This document shows, one piece after another, positions 44,996 through 57,400 of a stretch of DNA of 64,000 nt. The notes beneath the pieces were generated by a model, which saw only the letters and a program-made list of their open reading frames with translations, did no database searches and was not told where the DNA came from. Each line of letters begins with the position of its first letter. Within the stretch, counting starts at the first letter, position 1. The DNA is from Siphonodentalium dalli. Its lineage: Eukaryota > Mollusca > Scaphopoda > Gadilida > Siphonodentaliidae. The DNA is taken from NCBI GenBank assembly GCA_032622095.1, contig CP136064.1:45833573-45897572 (forward strand), read 5' to 3'. The position numbers were made by a program, and so were the translations under genes.

Positions 44996-45187
44996 ACGAA
45001 TTCCCCCTCTCAGTCATGCATTTCTTCATCAGAAGCAATTTGAATTAAATTTGAATGAAGTCCAGTCAATATAACAGTTTAGATGAATGAATTTCTGCTC
45101 CCAGCCATGCATTTGGACATCAGAAGCAATTTACATGTAAACTGTCTCCATGTGAACGAAGTCCAGTCAATATAACAGTTTAGATGG
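44996..45187. repeat. Two-copy tandem repeat, about 95-100 bp
   Basis: Both units share 'atcagaagcaattt' and end 'aagtccagtcaatataacag'. Probably within the fumarase 3' UTR or just beyond it. Confidence 0.6.
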
Positions 45188-45339
45188 CAGTCTCTTGTCT
45201 TCCTCAAACAATTCACATTAAATTCTCGATGGTTCTACTATAATGTCCTCAGCCAGCACCACACATCTTCTGCTACATGATCACATAAGTCTCCAGTTCT
45301 ACTATCACATACGTGTTGAAAACACATGAGATTGAGGAC

Positions 45340-45440
45340 TCAGTCCACCTGCCATTTTTTGAAAAAGTCATTTCCTTTGTTGTCTACGACTATGAATGCT
45401 GGGAAATTTTCAACCTCAATCTTGAAGATTGCTTCCATAC
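45340..45440 (-). CDS. Fumarase last exon
   Basis: Acceptor ctttcag. Completes a split Gly, then reads [20 protein letters not shown] and ends at TGA shortly after, matching the class I C terminus. Confidence 0.93.
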
Positions 45441-48400
45441 CTGAAAGATATAATAAACAAATCATATCCTCTTATTATGTTAGACGATGGTAAATAAGTA
45501 AGTCGGGATTTTTTTACCTTGTGCCAATGCATTCTCTTATATATGCGAGTCGACCATAGGTCGCCTCACATATATAAGAGAATGCATTGGCCTAACAATT
45601 TTTTACAATTTTAATAATTTTTTCTTGTATTTTTTAACAATTTTATAATTTCACCCATACAGAGCCCCAGACAAACATGAGCAGACGACACTCTTCTATA
45701 TGCTTCTATATATGTGTGGGGCTCCCTGCAGGGTAATGGATGTTTTTTATTTTATGTTCTAAAAATTGTAAGAAACATTTATTTAAAAAACATGATAAAA
45801 AATTGTTAGGCCAATGCATTCTCTTATATATGCGAGGCGACCTATGGTCGACTCGCATATATAAGAGAATGCATTGGCACAGGGTAAAAAAATCCCGACT
45901 TCCGACTGGATTTGATATGGCGGGTCACATATTGTCTTCAAGCCTGAGTTTAGTGTGCCCGTCATTTGCAGAGGGTGAATTTAGTGACACTATCCCGCAC
46001 AGCAGGCTAGCATAACCAAATTCACCCACTTGGGGCCTCATCTGCTATGGGAGACATAGATTCAGATTGAAGTTCCCAAATGGTGAATATTGTGATGTAC
46101 ACCAATTGGGAACCTCGATTATGCAATGTGTTGTCTACCAATTTGGGGATATAGAGAAACTAAACTAAAAAAGAAATAGTATCTATGTGAAGAAGTTTCT
46201 ATAGAAATTTGATAACAAAGAAATTTTCCAGAGAAGACGAGGCCCAAGCAGAATGAGGTCCCAAGAGGGTGAATTTGGTGATGCTAGCCCACTATTTTAG
46301 CAAATGTTTGAACAAGGTTACCAATTACAGTAATGAATCAGTAATCTGACCTAGGAAACCAGTCTGTTCTATCTCAATTCCATGTGTGTTTGTTTGAAAA
46401 CATACCACAATTATTTCGTACAAATTAAAACTTTCACCAACAGATTGAACGCGAATAAAAAGGTTACACCCGAGGGGTTTTGGGGCCATGCGGTCAGGCC
46501 TGGGAAATTGACTTTGCGTGGCCTAATTGGTGGTTATTATCATGTCGGATCATAAGATTTTCTAAATGTTCCTCGGTAAAAAAATGCTGTTTAATATGTG
46601 GTTAAAAATACATATGGTCTAGTTTGTGTCATATATCAGGGAAAATATGTTTGGTTCTAAAAATGTGATTTTCACTAGCAAACTGAGGCTATAGAACGGC
46701 TAGAGATTAGTCCAAAGTTTTGTGTGTACCTAATTCTGGGTATTCTAGAACCTCCACCTTCTTGATACAGTTTTGAGCTAAGATAGCAGCCGGTCCACCT
46801 ATAGACCCGAGATAGAAGCCACCATACTGCTTACAAGCATTGGTCACCTAGGAAGAAAATAATCAGATATTATAGAACAATAGGAGAAAATATAATATCA
46901 TATACATATGTATACACAATAATAAAAAAATCTCATTTTGATTGAATAGCTGTGCTATTCTTAACATATTTGAAAATCTGAGTGATATGAGCAGTTTTAA
47001 AGTAGTTGTGAGATATTAAACCCCGCTTTTCTTTGTCAAACATTTTTTTCAATATTTTCAGTTAGAAATATTGAATTTGAACAAAGAAAATGAATTTTGT
47101 TTTGTTTCTGGAGTATGTTTTCCAGATTTTGAGGAAAAAATATAGCCTCCCTCCCTCATTTCAAAACTGAAATCTAATTGGCTGGGCACACAGACATTTT
47201 ATTTTAATAGCCTTAGGCGACACCAATTTTTAAGTCTGGTTTACAAACATGTGGGGAGAAAAAAAGTAGATGCAGGAGGGAAAAAAATAAAAATAAAAAA
47301 AATTGTCCCCCCCCCCCTCCCCCCATTTATATCAAGTAAATAGTGGAATTTTACATAAATTTTACAAAAATTGTGAAAAAATGTTTTTGAATGAAATTCT
47401 GAACCAAACAAGACATTTCTTGTCATGAAATACATGAAAATATGGATCTGTAAATGATCATAAGCAGAACCGGATGCGACAGCACATGAAAATCAGTACG
47501 CGTGTAAAAAAAAACATTGGGAGAAAAAAGTTTTATTTTTTTTCATGAAATGGAAAAAAAGTTGTAGGAGGTGTTCGTAAACCAGACTTAAAAATTGGTG
47601 TCACCTTATATTTAAAAAGAACATTTTATTACCTGCTTGCTGCGGTTCCCCTTGGCTAACATTATCATGCTTCCTCCCGCCTTCTGGAAGCTTGATACAT
47701 ATGAATCCATCCTACCAGCTGTAGTTGGACCAAATGAGCCACTGGCATATCCCTGAATTCAAAGAAACAACCAATTAGTACTATACTATAAAGAAACAAG
47801 CAATTATATAAAGCCCCATGGTGCTTTTAATCAATATACCATAAAGATGGCCACTGGTGAGTTTAAAAAAAAAAAAAATTGGAAACTCCCATCCAATGGT
47901 CACCCTGAAGATCCATATGAAGTTTGGTGACAATCAGATGAGAGATGTGGTCTGCAGGGTGTGCCAAAAGATTTAGACATACAAAGAGTAAAATCCAAGA
48001 TGGCTGCCAGCACCCATGTTTTTCATCGATAATCAATAAAATTCAATGGATCATCAATGATACGTATTAGGTTTGGTGATTATTGGATGAGGGATAAGGC
48101 CTGTAGTGTATGCCAAAGTATTTGGTCATGCAAAGAGTAAAATCCAATATAGCTGCCGACAGCCATGTTTTTCATTGAAAATCATTCAAATTCAATAACT
48201 CCCATCCAGAGGTTATCTATCCTAAACATGCCTGTAAATTTTCAAAATAATTCTCCAATAAATGCAGGGTGTGCTGATGGATTCAAATTTTAAATCTTAA
48301 GATGGCTGCTGGCAGCCATGTGTTTAACGAATTTCAGAAAAAATTGATGGCACCCGTCTGGAGGTCATTCTGAAGATCTATATGACGTTTGGTGAAGATC

Positions 48401-51400
48401 GGATGAGAGATGTGACCTGTATGATGTACTAAAGAAATTTTTGAGGGTTCACTGACTGACAGACGCCAACACACGGCAATTGCTCAAACTTGACTTTGTC
48501 AAGTTGAGCTAAAAACCCTTCCAACACTAACCTCAGGAGTTTTAGCAGGGCCAGCATAATAGATTGGATGATCTTTAGCATACTGTGGAAGTTCTTCTCC
48601 ATTATCGAGCCGCTCCTGTAACTTAGCATGTGCTATATCTCGGGCGACGACGAGTGTTCCTGTTAGATTTAACCTCGTTTTGATTGGATACTCATTCAGC
48701 TGTTTGAGGACATCATTCATACCCTGATTCAGGTTAACCTGAAATTTAGGTTTTTAAAACCCAGTAGTAGTTTGATGCCTGAAATTATGCTTGTTTTTGG
48801 TTACATCCTGGTATTTATCAAGCTATCTTATTCCATCGATCCAGAATTTAAAGATTCAAATAAGCTGTGTTCATATAAACCATATCCCCTGCCAAGGTGT
48901 CTTTAATTTATTATTTTCAGAGCGGCTTAATTTGAAAGAAGTCTAAACCCTTTTTTTTTCTTTTTTTTTTTAAATAAAGTTTTATTGACCCAAAACATTG
49001 GCCTCATGATTAATATCTGATTTTGAATCTGTTTTTTAACCCTTTCAGTGCCAAGTCCGATTTTTGTATCAACCCATATTTCCTTGATGTATCACATTAT
49101 TATGATCAATAAATCGCAGGACCCTATGGCCATTTTATCTCGAAAATAGCCAAAGAAAGTTTTGTTAAGTATTTCATTTTGAGTCAAGGAGTATCTTTTA
49201 TAGAATATATAGTCGAGTGGCCAAAAATCAAACAAAACTCTGGAGCCCACCTAGGCTGGTGAACATTTGGTTTACAGGCAGTTTGAGTTTGGTTTGAAGA
49301 GGTTCTACCAGGAAAGGATTTTTATAAAAGCCATAGGCTCATGGCTTGTCATCCAATCCTCATTTGAACCATTTGTTATTTTCTATATGTATAATTGTCT
49401 ATGTGATGTTCTTTTGTTCAAGTAAATATTGTTTACACTAAGAGGTTCTACCATAAATATGAAAAGTAATAACTGAAATTGCCTAACACTATATTTTATC
49501 AGTTTGTTCATCACAAATTATAACAAGAAGTTACACCTCAGGTGCTGACATATCCCCACTGTGCAAGTGCTGACATATCCCCACTGTGCAAAATTGTAAC
49601 ATGGTTAGGACTGAAACCAAATTTTAAATAAACAAAGGATAACTCTAGAATGGAGAGTGCAAACAACATCATTGTGCACTCTTTTGAAAGCAGTCATCCA
49701 TAATTAAATTTGATTCAGATCCGATAACCCATGGCTGAGATATCGGACCGAACAGACAAAAAAAAAACTATTTGCAGATTAACAATGAAGGATAACTCGA
49801 GAACGGAAAAATGTGAACAACATCATTTGCTCCTCTATTGAAAACAGTCATGATGGCGAATCTCCATACAAAACTTCATTCAGATCGGATAACCAATGGC
49901 TGAGGTATATGCCCAGACAGACGAACAGATAGACGGACAATGTCAATCCAGTATAAAGTGCCAATTTTTTTTACCCTGTGCTAGTGCATTCTCTTATATA
50001 TGCGAGTCGACCATAGGTCGCCTCGCATATATAAGAGAATGCATTGGCCTAACAATTTTTTACAATTTTAATAATTTTTTCTTGTATTATTTTATAATTT
50101 CATCCATACAGAGCCCCAGACAAACATGAGCAGACTACACTCTTCTATATGCTTCTATATATGTGTGGGTCTCCCTGCAGGGTAATGGATGTTTTTTATT
50201 TTATGTCCTAAAAATTGTAAGAAACATTTATTTTTAAAAAATGATAAAAAATTGTTTGGCCAATGCATTCTCTTATATACTCCCATTTTTCTTCAAAAAG
50301 TGGGAGGTATAATTATCTATAAGACTTTGGTCCTGAATAGACATATCTAACATCCCTTGAGAACAAACTATGGCTATGACATAGTTAAATATATAATGAC
50401 ACAGCTAAGACATATACCTGAACTACATCTGCCCCCAACGAACTTTCATCGATTTCTGGCAGATATTTGTCAACATTTGTTTCTAGCTGTTCCAGGAAGA
50501 TACCCTCCTCTGTAATTTGACCAAGGATCTAAAAAAAAAAAAAAGGAGTGATTTATTTTACATAAGTACACATTATGTCATGAGACCGTAAGTCAGCCCT
50601 CATAATTGGCTACGGCAATCGGCAATGCCGAAGCCATTTGCTGAAGCAAACTGGGCCACGATAAAGGGTTGCCGTAGCAGATTGCCGAAGCCAAACAATC
50701 TGAATTAAAAGGGCTGGTAAGTATACCTATTTCGATACCGTGAAAAATTCAAAAGTTAATAATATTATGGAGTGCAAACCACCATGTGGCTTTAAGCGGT
50801 TGATAGATCCTGTACAGCTGTTTATCTCCAACAAATCATCTTTGATTCTCATACTGTACTGTTGAATTTAATGTAACTTGTGTTAATGAATATAATTTAA
50901 ATCTTTCTTTACTAAATACTCATTGGCGAGTAATTTCCTTACGAATTGTTCAGTTAATAAGTTCAACAAAAACCATAGGCCATTTGTTGAACATTTTACT
51001 AGAATAGTTCCCACCAATGAATAGGATTCATTCTACACTTATAAGTTAGGGTCCTGCAAATTGGGTATTTTCATTTCGAATCGAATCTCGAATCGAATCA
51101 GCCAAATGATTCTGAATTGCATAGAATCTCAAATTGAATCATTGCATCAGGCATAATAATAGTGAAGATGAAGATAATACATGACTCAGAGGCCATACAA
51201 ATATCAATTTCTCACTTAAAACTAATGAAGATAGTAAGTATACAATGTAAATCTACTATATATTTTGGGACTTCTGTTTGTTGTCTGTTAGCTATGGCCG
51301 GGAAAACTGCCGGGCGGATTTACCCCAAACTTGCTATCTAAGGGTAAAATCCCAGATGGTGTGTCATCGCACCGCTTCTGAGAAAGTCAAAGCACTCATT

Positions 51401-54400
51401 CTCCAATCTCCCACCACCGCAATGGAAATTCATGGGTTAATCGCGTGATAGTTAAAGAGCGTTCGTATCCGTAGTGTCATTGATAAAGAGCGTGTATGTG
51501 TCCAGACATGAGCGTTTTGTGTCTGTGTACAGACATGAGCGTGTTGTCTGTGCTCTGTGTTCGTACTTAGGGGTTCCTGGGAATGGGGGAGATTTTCATC
51601 GGGTCAGTTTTTCCGCACGAGGTGACCTTCACCTTGAAACGGGTACCCACAAATGATCTAATATATATATTGGGACTTCTGTTTGTTTGTCTGTTAGCTA
51701 TGGCCGGGAAAACTGCTGGACGGATTTCGACGAAATTTGATACCTACGGGTGATTTTGTCCGGGGAGTCTTTTGAACGGGTAAAATAGTGACTCCGACCT
51801 GACCTTGACCTTCAAAATTGTCAATTCAAGGTCAATTCAAGGTCAAAGCCCGGACGAAGTCGGGTCACCTGCTAGTATATCTATAAATGAATCAAATGCA
51901 TTTCTAACTAATTAAGTATGCATTCTTTGTGGCCGTCTCTGTTAAACAATAACGAAACAGTATCAGAAGCAACATTGAAGCCAGAAAGAAATCGCGCTCA
52001 CAAGTTATATAAATGAAATTTTGTTAGATCAGTTGCATAAGTCTTACAATGATTCGGTGGTCTACTATAGTATAGCTCGGTTAATGGCAATGTTATTTAT
52101 ATGCGTTGATATCATAATATATCTTCACGAAAAAGCAATGTGGTCCATTGAATTAACTAGTGCCAATAATTTGATACAATTCAAATCAGGACAGCCGATT
52201 TCGAATCAAATCAAAGCAGATGAATGATTCCATATCGCATCGAATCGAATCGATTCGCAGGACCCTATTGTAAGTTGTATTATTATTTTGTCTGTCTGTC
52301 AACTAATCATTTGTCCTAAACATCCCTTCAAATGAATAACAGAACATTGCAATATATACTTTTTATAACTGAATGGAAGAATAAATTTAAGGTAAACCAA
52401 GTCTTACCTGCCTATCTGCTGAGCATGAGACTCCGATACCAACAGGACATGATGCACCATGCCTGGGTAATCGGACAACACGCACAGTGTGGCAAAAGTA
52501 CTTCCCTCCAAATTGAGCACCTATTCCGAGATTCTGTGTCATTTTGTGAATTTCATTTTCAAGTTCCAAGTCACGGAAAGCCCTCCCATGCTCATTTCCT
52601 GGAAAATAATTTCAATCATGAGTAAAGTTTTTGAACAGGTCGGGAAGATGAAACTGGGGCATTGCTCAAATGTTTTTGGCATAAACAATAGAGCAGTAAA
52701 CAATACCAGGGACAGAGCACATTTTAAAACATTGTTCTGCTTGCTACCAAGTCTGCCTGCAGTGCTGCATAGCAACGAAAGAATTAGACAAGGTTTTCAA
52801 CTGTGTAAAATCAACATCCTGATTTTTAACCCTTTCTATACTAAATGGATTCTCCCACTCAGTTATAAAAGAATGCATTGGAATTGTCTATCTTTCAACT
52901 GGAGGGGTTATCAGGAAAAACAAATAGATGACACATAATACAGTACAGAAGGAGTCCTATTTATTGGAGGGAAATGTTTAGGTAATAAGTTTAACAAAAC
53001 AACCTACAGTAATGCCATTCATTGGAAAGCTCTCCCGAGAGCTTTCCGATGAATGGCAACAAGCCATATTTCCGACTAAATCCTGAAAATTTACCCATAA
53101 TTCTGCTGTAGTTAAAGAGTCGATTACTTAGGGCATTACTGTATGGTCGTTTGTCAAACTTATTATCTGAACTTTTTCAAAGGTAACTACTTGTCAATGA
53201 GTATTTAGATTTTAGAGTAGAAAGGGTTAAACTCAATCAGCTATTAATGATATACCCGTACGCCAGTTCCAATAAGTGTAATAATATTCCAACGACCTCT
53301 GCAGGAATGTTCGCTTTATCATTTTTAATGGATATTTGATAATGTTATTTCTAAAGCTATTTCAAAAAGATTTCATAGCTTGGGGCTATAGCTGAAGACC
53401 AAGAAAATAAAACAAATCTAAGTAAAAAAGGCCCCATTAAAGGTGAGAATCACTGGACAAATCCTCAATTCAAACACAGCTTGTATTTGGAGCCAAATCA
53501 GCCACATACGAATTTACTGTGGTGGTGATCAACCAACAGGAAACCAAGAAAAAGATGCATAACTCTGGTAGAAATGGGCCCACGGAATGTAAAATCGATC
53601 TTGATCTGTACTTTATGGTTTCAGTCCATTCAGTCAACATTAATAGAAGTGCATCCGGAAACCAAGAAACCCAAATTTCAGATGAAAAAGGCCTGCAACT
53701 CCAGTCAAAATGGGTGGGTGGAACCCAAAATCAAACTTAACCTGCTAGATGGACATACCAAAAACATAATACGTCCCATTTTTAAAATGGACATATACAG
53801 TGATTCTTGCCTGTAGTTGGGAGGGTATCCAGATATTTTGCTGAAGCATACTTGACTGTTTTAAGGTTGAACTCTGCCGATGTACCACCCACAACAAATG
53901 CCAGATGGTATGGTGGACATGCTGCAGTTCCAAGAGTCTGAAATACAATGTACATCACAATTAGTGACACATCATAGCTACCACAGGGAGCCACGTATAT
54001 AGAAGAGAATACATTGGCCTAACAATATTTACCCTGACCTTGTAAGCCAGTGCATTTTCTTATATATGCGAGGTTCCCTACGGGAGACTCGCATATATAA
54101 GAGAATGTACTGGCACAGGATCTTTAATGCTGCACCAGCTCAGCTCCCGTCATGAAAGGGTTAAGAAGGAGAAGTGCCACATGAAGGTACTTTCTTATTT
54201 TATGTGGAATTTTATATCCATTTTATTTATATAATTTTTTATCTTTTGAAGAAACAGCAATAATAGTTTTCTTAATTTTTCAAAAACAAAATCATATCCT
54301 TTGCTATCTCGGGACTTTATTAGGACTTTGCGAATAATCGAGTCGATGTTGATATCGCCATTGCGATTCAGAGTTGACAACCAATTCAAATATTTTTGAT

Positions 54401-57400
54401 TATCCAATTTGTCCCCATCATTGGCACTATGTTGGGACATTTTTCTCTGGGTATTGATGAAATATAGGAGTGATGCATCCACGATATTTGTTGTAAGTTG
54501 TAAGTTGGTATTATTAGAGATTTGTTTACTTTGGTTTACCATCAAAAAGATCATATAAGGGACAAACTATCCAAATGGGCCTAGAAATTTATTATTGGTT
54601 AATTGTGCTGGTTAGAGACCTTTATGTATCCAATTTTCGCAAACTGTATTATGGGTGTACAAGTAGTCATGTACATGTAAATATATTGCTGTATTATTTT
54701 ATCTCACATGGAAATGTTTATCATAATTATTGCATGCTTCAAAAAATAAATATTTTCATAGTTCGCTGACCTTGACCTTCTCTTCGACAAACTTCATCAT
54801 CTTGTCGCGATTGAGTACAGCTTTAGTCTGTTGGTAAAGGAATGTTTTATTTGCTGATCCTCCTCCTTTAGCAAGGAAGAGGAAGTCATACTGGCTGGAG
54901 TTGGTAGCATATATCTCTATCTGTGCAGGCAGGTTTGTCTTTGTGTTAACTTCAGTGAACATGTCCAGTGGCGCGACCTGAAAATAAAAAAAATAAAGGT
55001 AAACATCAGCAGGGGTGCCGGAAGAGGGGGGGGCAGAGGGGGCAGCTGACCCCTGCCCTTGACCAAGGGGGGCGAGCGGGGGCAGGACCGGCCCTTTTTC
55101 TGGAGACAGAAAATGCTTTGTGTGTGTTTAATCTCGTGTTTTATAGCAAAATTTGACTTTTTTGGTCCAAATACCACCAATTTCACAAGGAATATTAATT
55201 TTTTGTCAATTTTATCACAAAACGGCCATAAACACCGACAAATACCATTAAAATAGGGATTTTTGCCACAATGAATTTATGGTTATTTTCCCGAGTTTGC
55301 GGAGAAAATGCCCTTTTTTGCGGAAAAGTGCCCTTTTTGTAGGCTCTGCCCCCCCCCCCCTGCCCTTGGATGCTTCCGGCGCCCCTGAACATCAGCTGTG
55401 GTTGAATTGTGGTAACAATGAGTACTAGTGGTGCCAAATTTTATACCGCAATGAATTTCTGGAAAACAATCTAAGAGACATAAATCCTGATATAAAATTT
55501 GGGCAGGACTAGTTTTCAAAATAATTCTTGAGAAGCAACACACAAAATTTAGTCAAAATTGAATAAAGTTTGTTGAAGAATTTGCACTTACGATGTAAAA
55601 TGGGCAATAATAAAACAATCTAGGAAGTATAACTCCTGATATAAAATTTCGGCAGAACTTATCTTTGAATTCATCCAAAATATTCACAGGTAGAATATAA
55701 GAATTAAAATTTTTGCAAACATTGAGTAGATTAGGTTTGTTGGAGTTATCGAGATACTGTGTCGTGACATGGACAGAGAGATGAGTAGACAGAAAGACAG
55801 TGCCCATTGATATTCATCACAAAACAGTCGTGCCGTAATATACTTGTTGTTATGTTTCAAATTGCTTTGGGAAATATATCATCTGAAAATCAAAATGCAA
55901 ACAAAATAATTGAACTAAACTCCAAATCAAGCCTGACACATATTTGGAGCCAGTGTATTCACAAACCTGAATTGATGATAAAACAATATATTGAAGTTAT
56001 CATCTAGAAGGGCAGAAAATTAAAGTTCTAAGTCAAATAGACCCATAACTGTTGCAAAAATCATTGGAAAATCCCTAAATCCATTTCAGGCTGCATTTTG
56101 AGCCACTTAAGCCTCATACCAAGTTTGATGTAGATCCAGTAGTTGACCCTAATTGTAGTTATCGTCTACAAAAACAAGAATAAGGTGGGTAACTCTGGCA
56201 AAAACCATCAAACTGAAATAGACTTAAAATTCAGTCTGCATTGTTCAGTCTTAAAAGGATATGCAAAATTTCATTTCTTTCATAGTATTCAGTCCTTGAA
56301 ATTAGGAAAAATGTCCCACGGCAATTTTAATGATGTGGCATTGTAGATTCAACATTTCCCACGGCATTGATTATTGCGATGGCCAATTTTGAGGAGTGTA
56401 GTATTACAGGTTATCTTCTGGGAACAGCATACCCCGACAAACAGATGATGAGTCAACCTACTAAGTAGTACTAACTAAATCTGGTAGAAATAATTATGAG
56501 ATATAAATATAAAAAAATTTACCTGTGAGTAACGTAGATTTCTAGATGTGTAAGTGTTATATATTCCCTTTGATATCGCCTCCTCATCCCTTCCCTCTGT
56601 CCATACATACTGGCCCTTTTTACCTGCAAAATAAAATGAAAATTTCACCAATAAATGTGGGCTGCAGGGTGTACAGATGGATTCAAATTTTAAATATAAG
56701 ATGGCTGCTGGCAGCCATGTTTTATGTGGTCTGTGGGGTGTGCCGAAGGATTTAGTCAGGCAAAGAGTAAAATCAAAGAGGTCCGCTGACAGCCATGTTA
56801 TTTAACAAATTTCGGGAATAATCAGTGGCTCTAGAGATCACCCTGAAGATCAATATGAAGTTTTGTGAAGATTGGATGAGGGATGTGGCCTGTGGGGTGT
56901 GCTGAAGGATTTAGTCATACAAAGAGTAAAACCCAAAATGGCCACTGACAGCCATGGCTCCCATCTAGAAGTCACCATGAAGATCCCTATAAAGATTGGT
57001 GATGATCAGATGAGGGATGTGGTTTGTAGGGTGTGCCAATGGATTCAGTCCTGTTAAGAGTAAAATTGCTGCCAGTGGCCATGTTTTTCACCTCGGAAAA
57101 TTTTATAGCTCCCATCTAGAGGTGATCCTAAAAATGACTGTAAATTTTCAAGATATTTTTCTGATAAATGCGGGCTGTAGGGTGTGCCAATGGAATCAAA
57201 TTTGAAATCCAAGATGGCTGCTAGCGGCTATGTTTTTTAACAAATTTCTGAAATAATCAATGGCTCCCATCTAGAGGTCACCTCAAAGATCATAATGAAG
57301 TTTGGTGATGATCGGATGAGGGATATGGCCTGTAGGGTGATGATCGAATGAGGGATATGGCCTGTAGGGTGATGATCGGATGAGGGATATGGCCTGTAGG

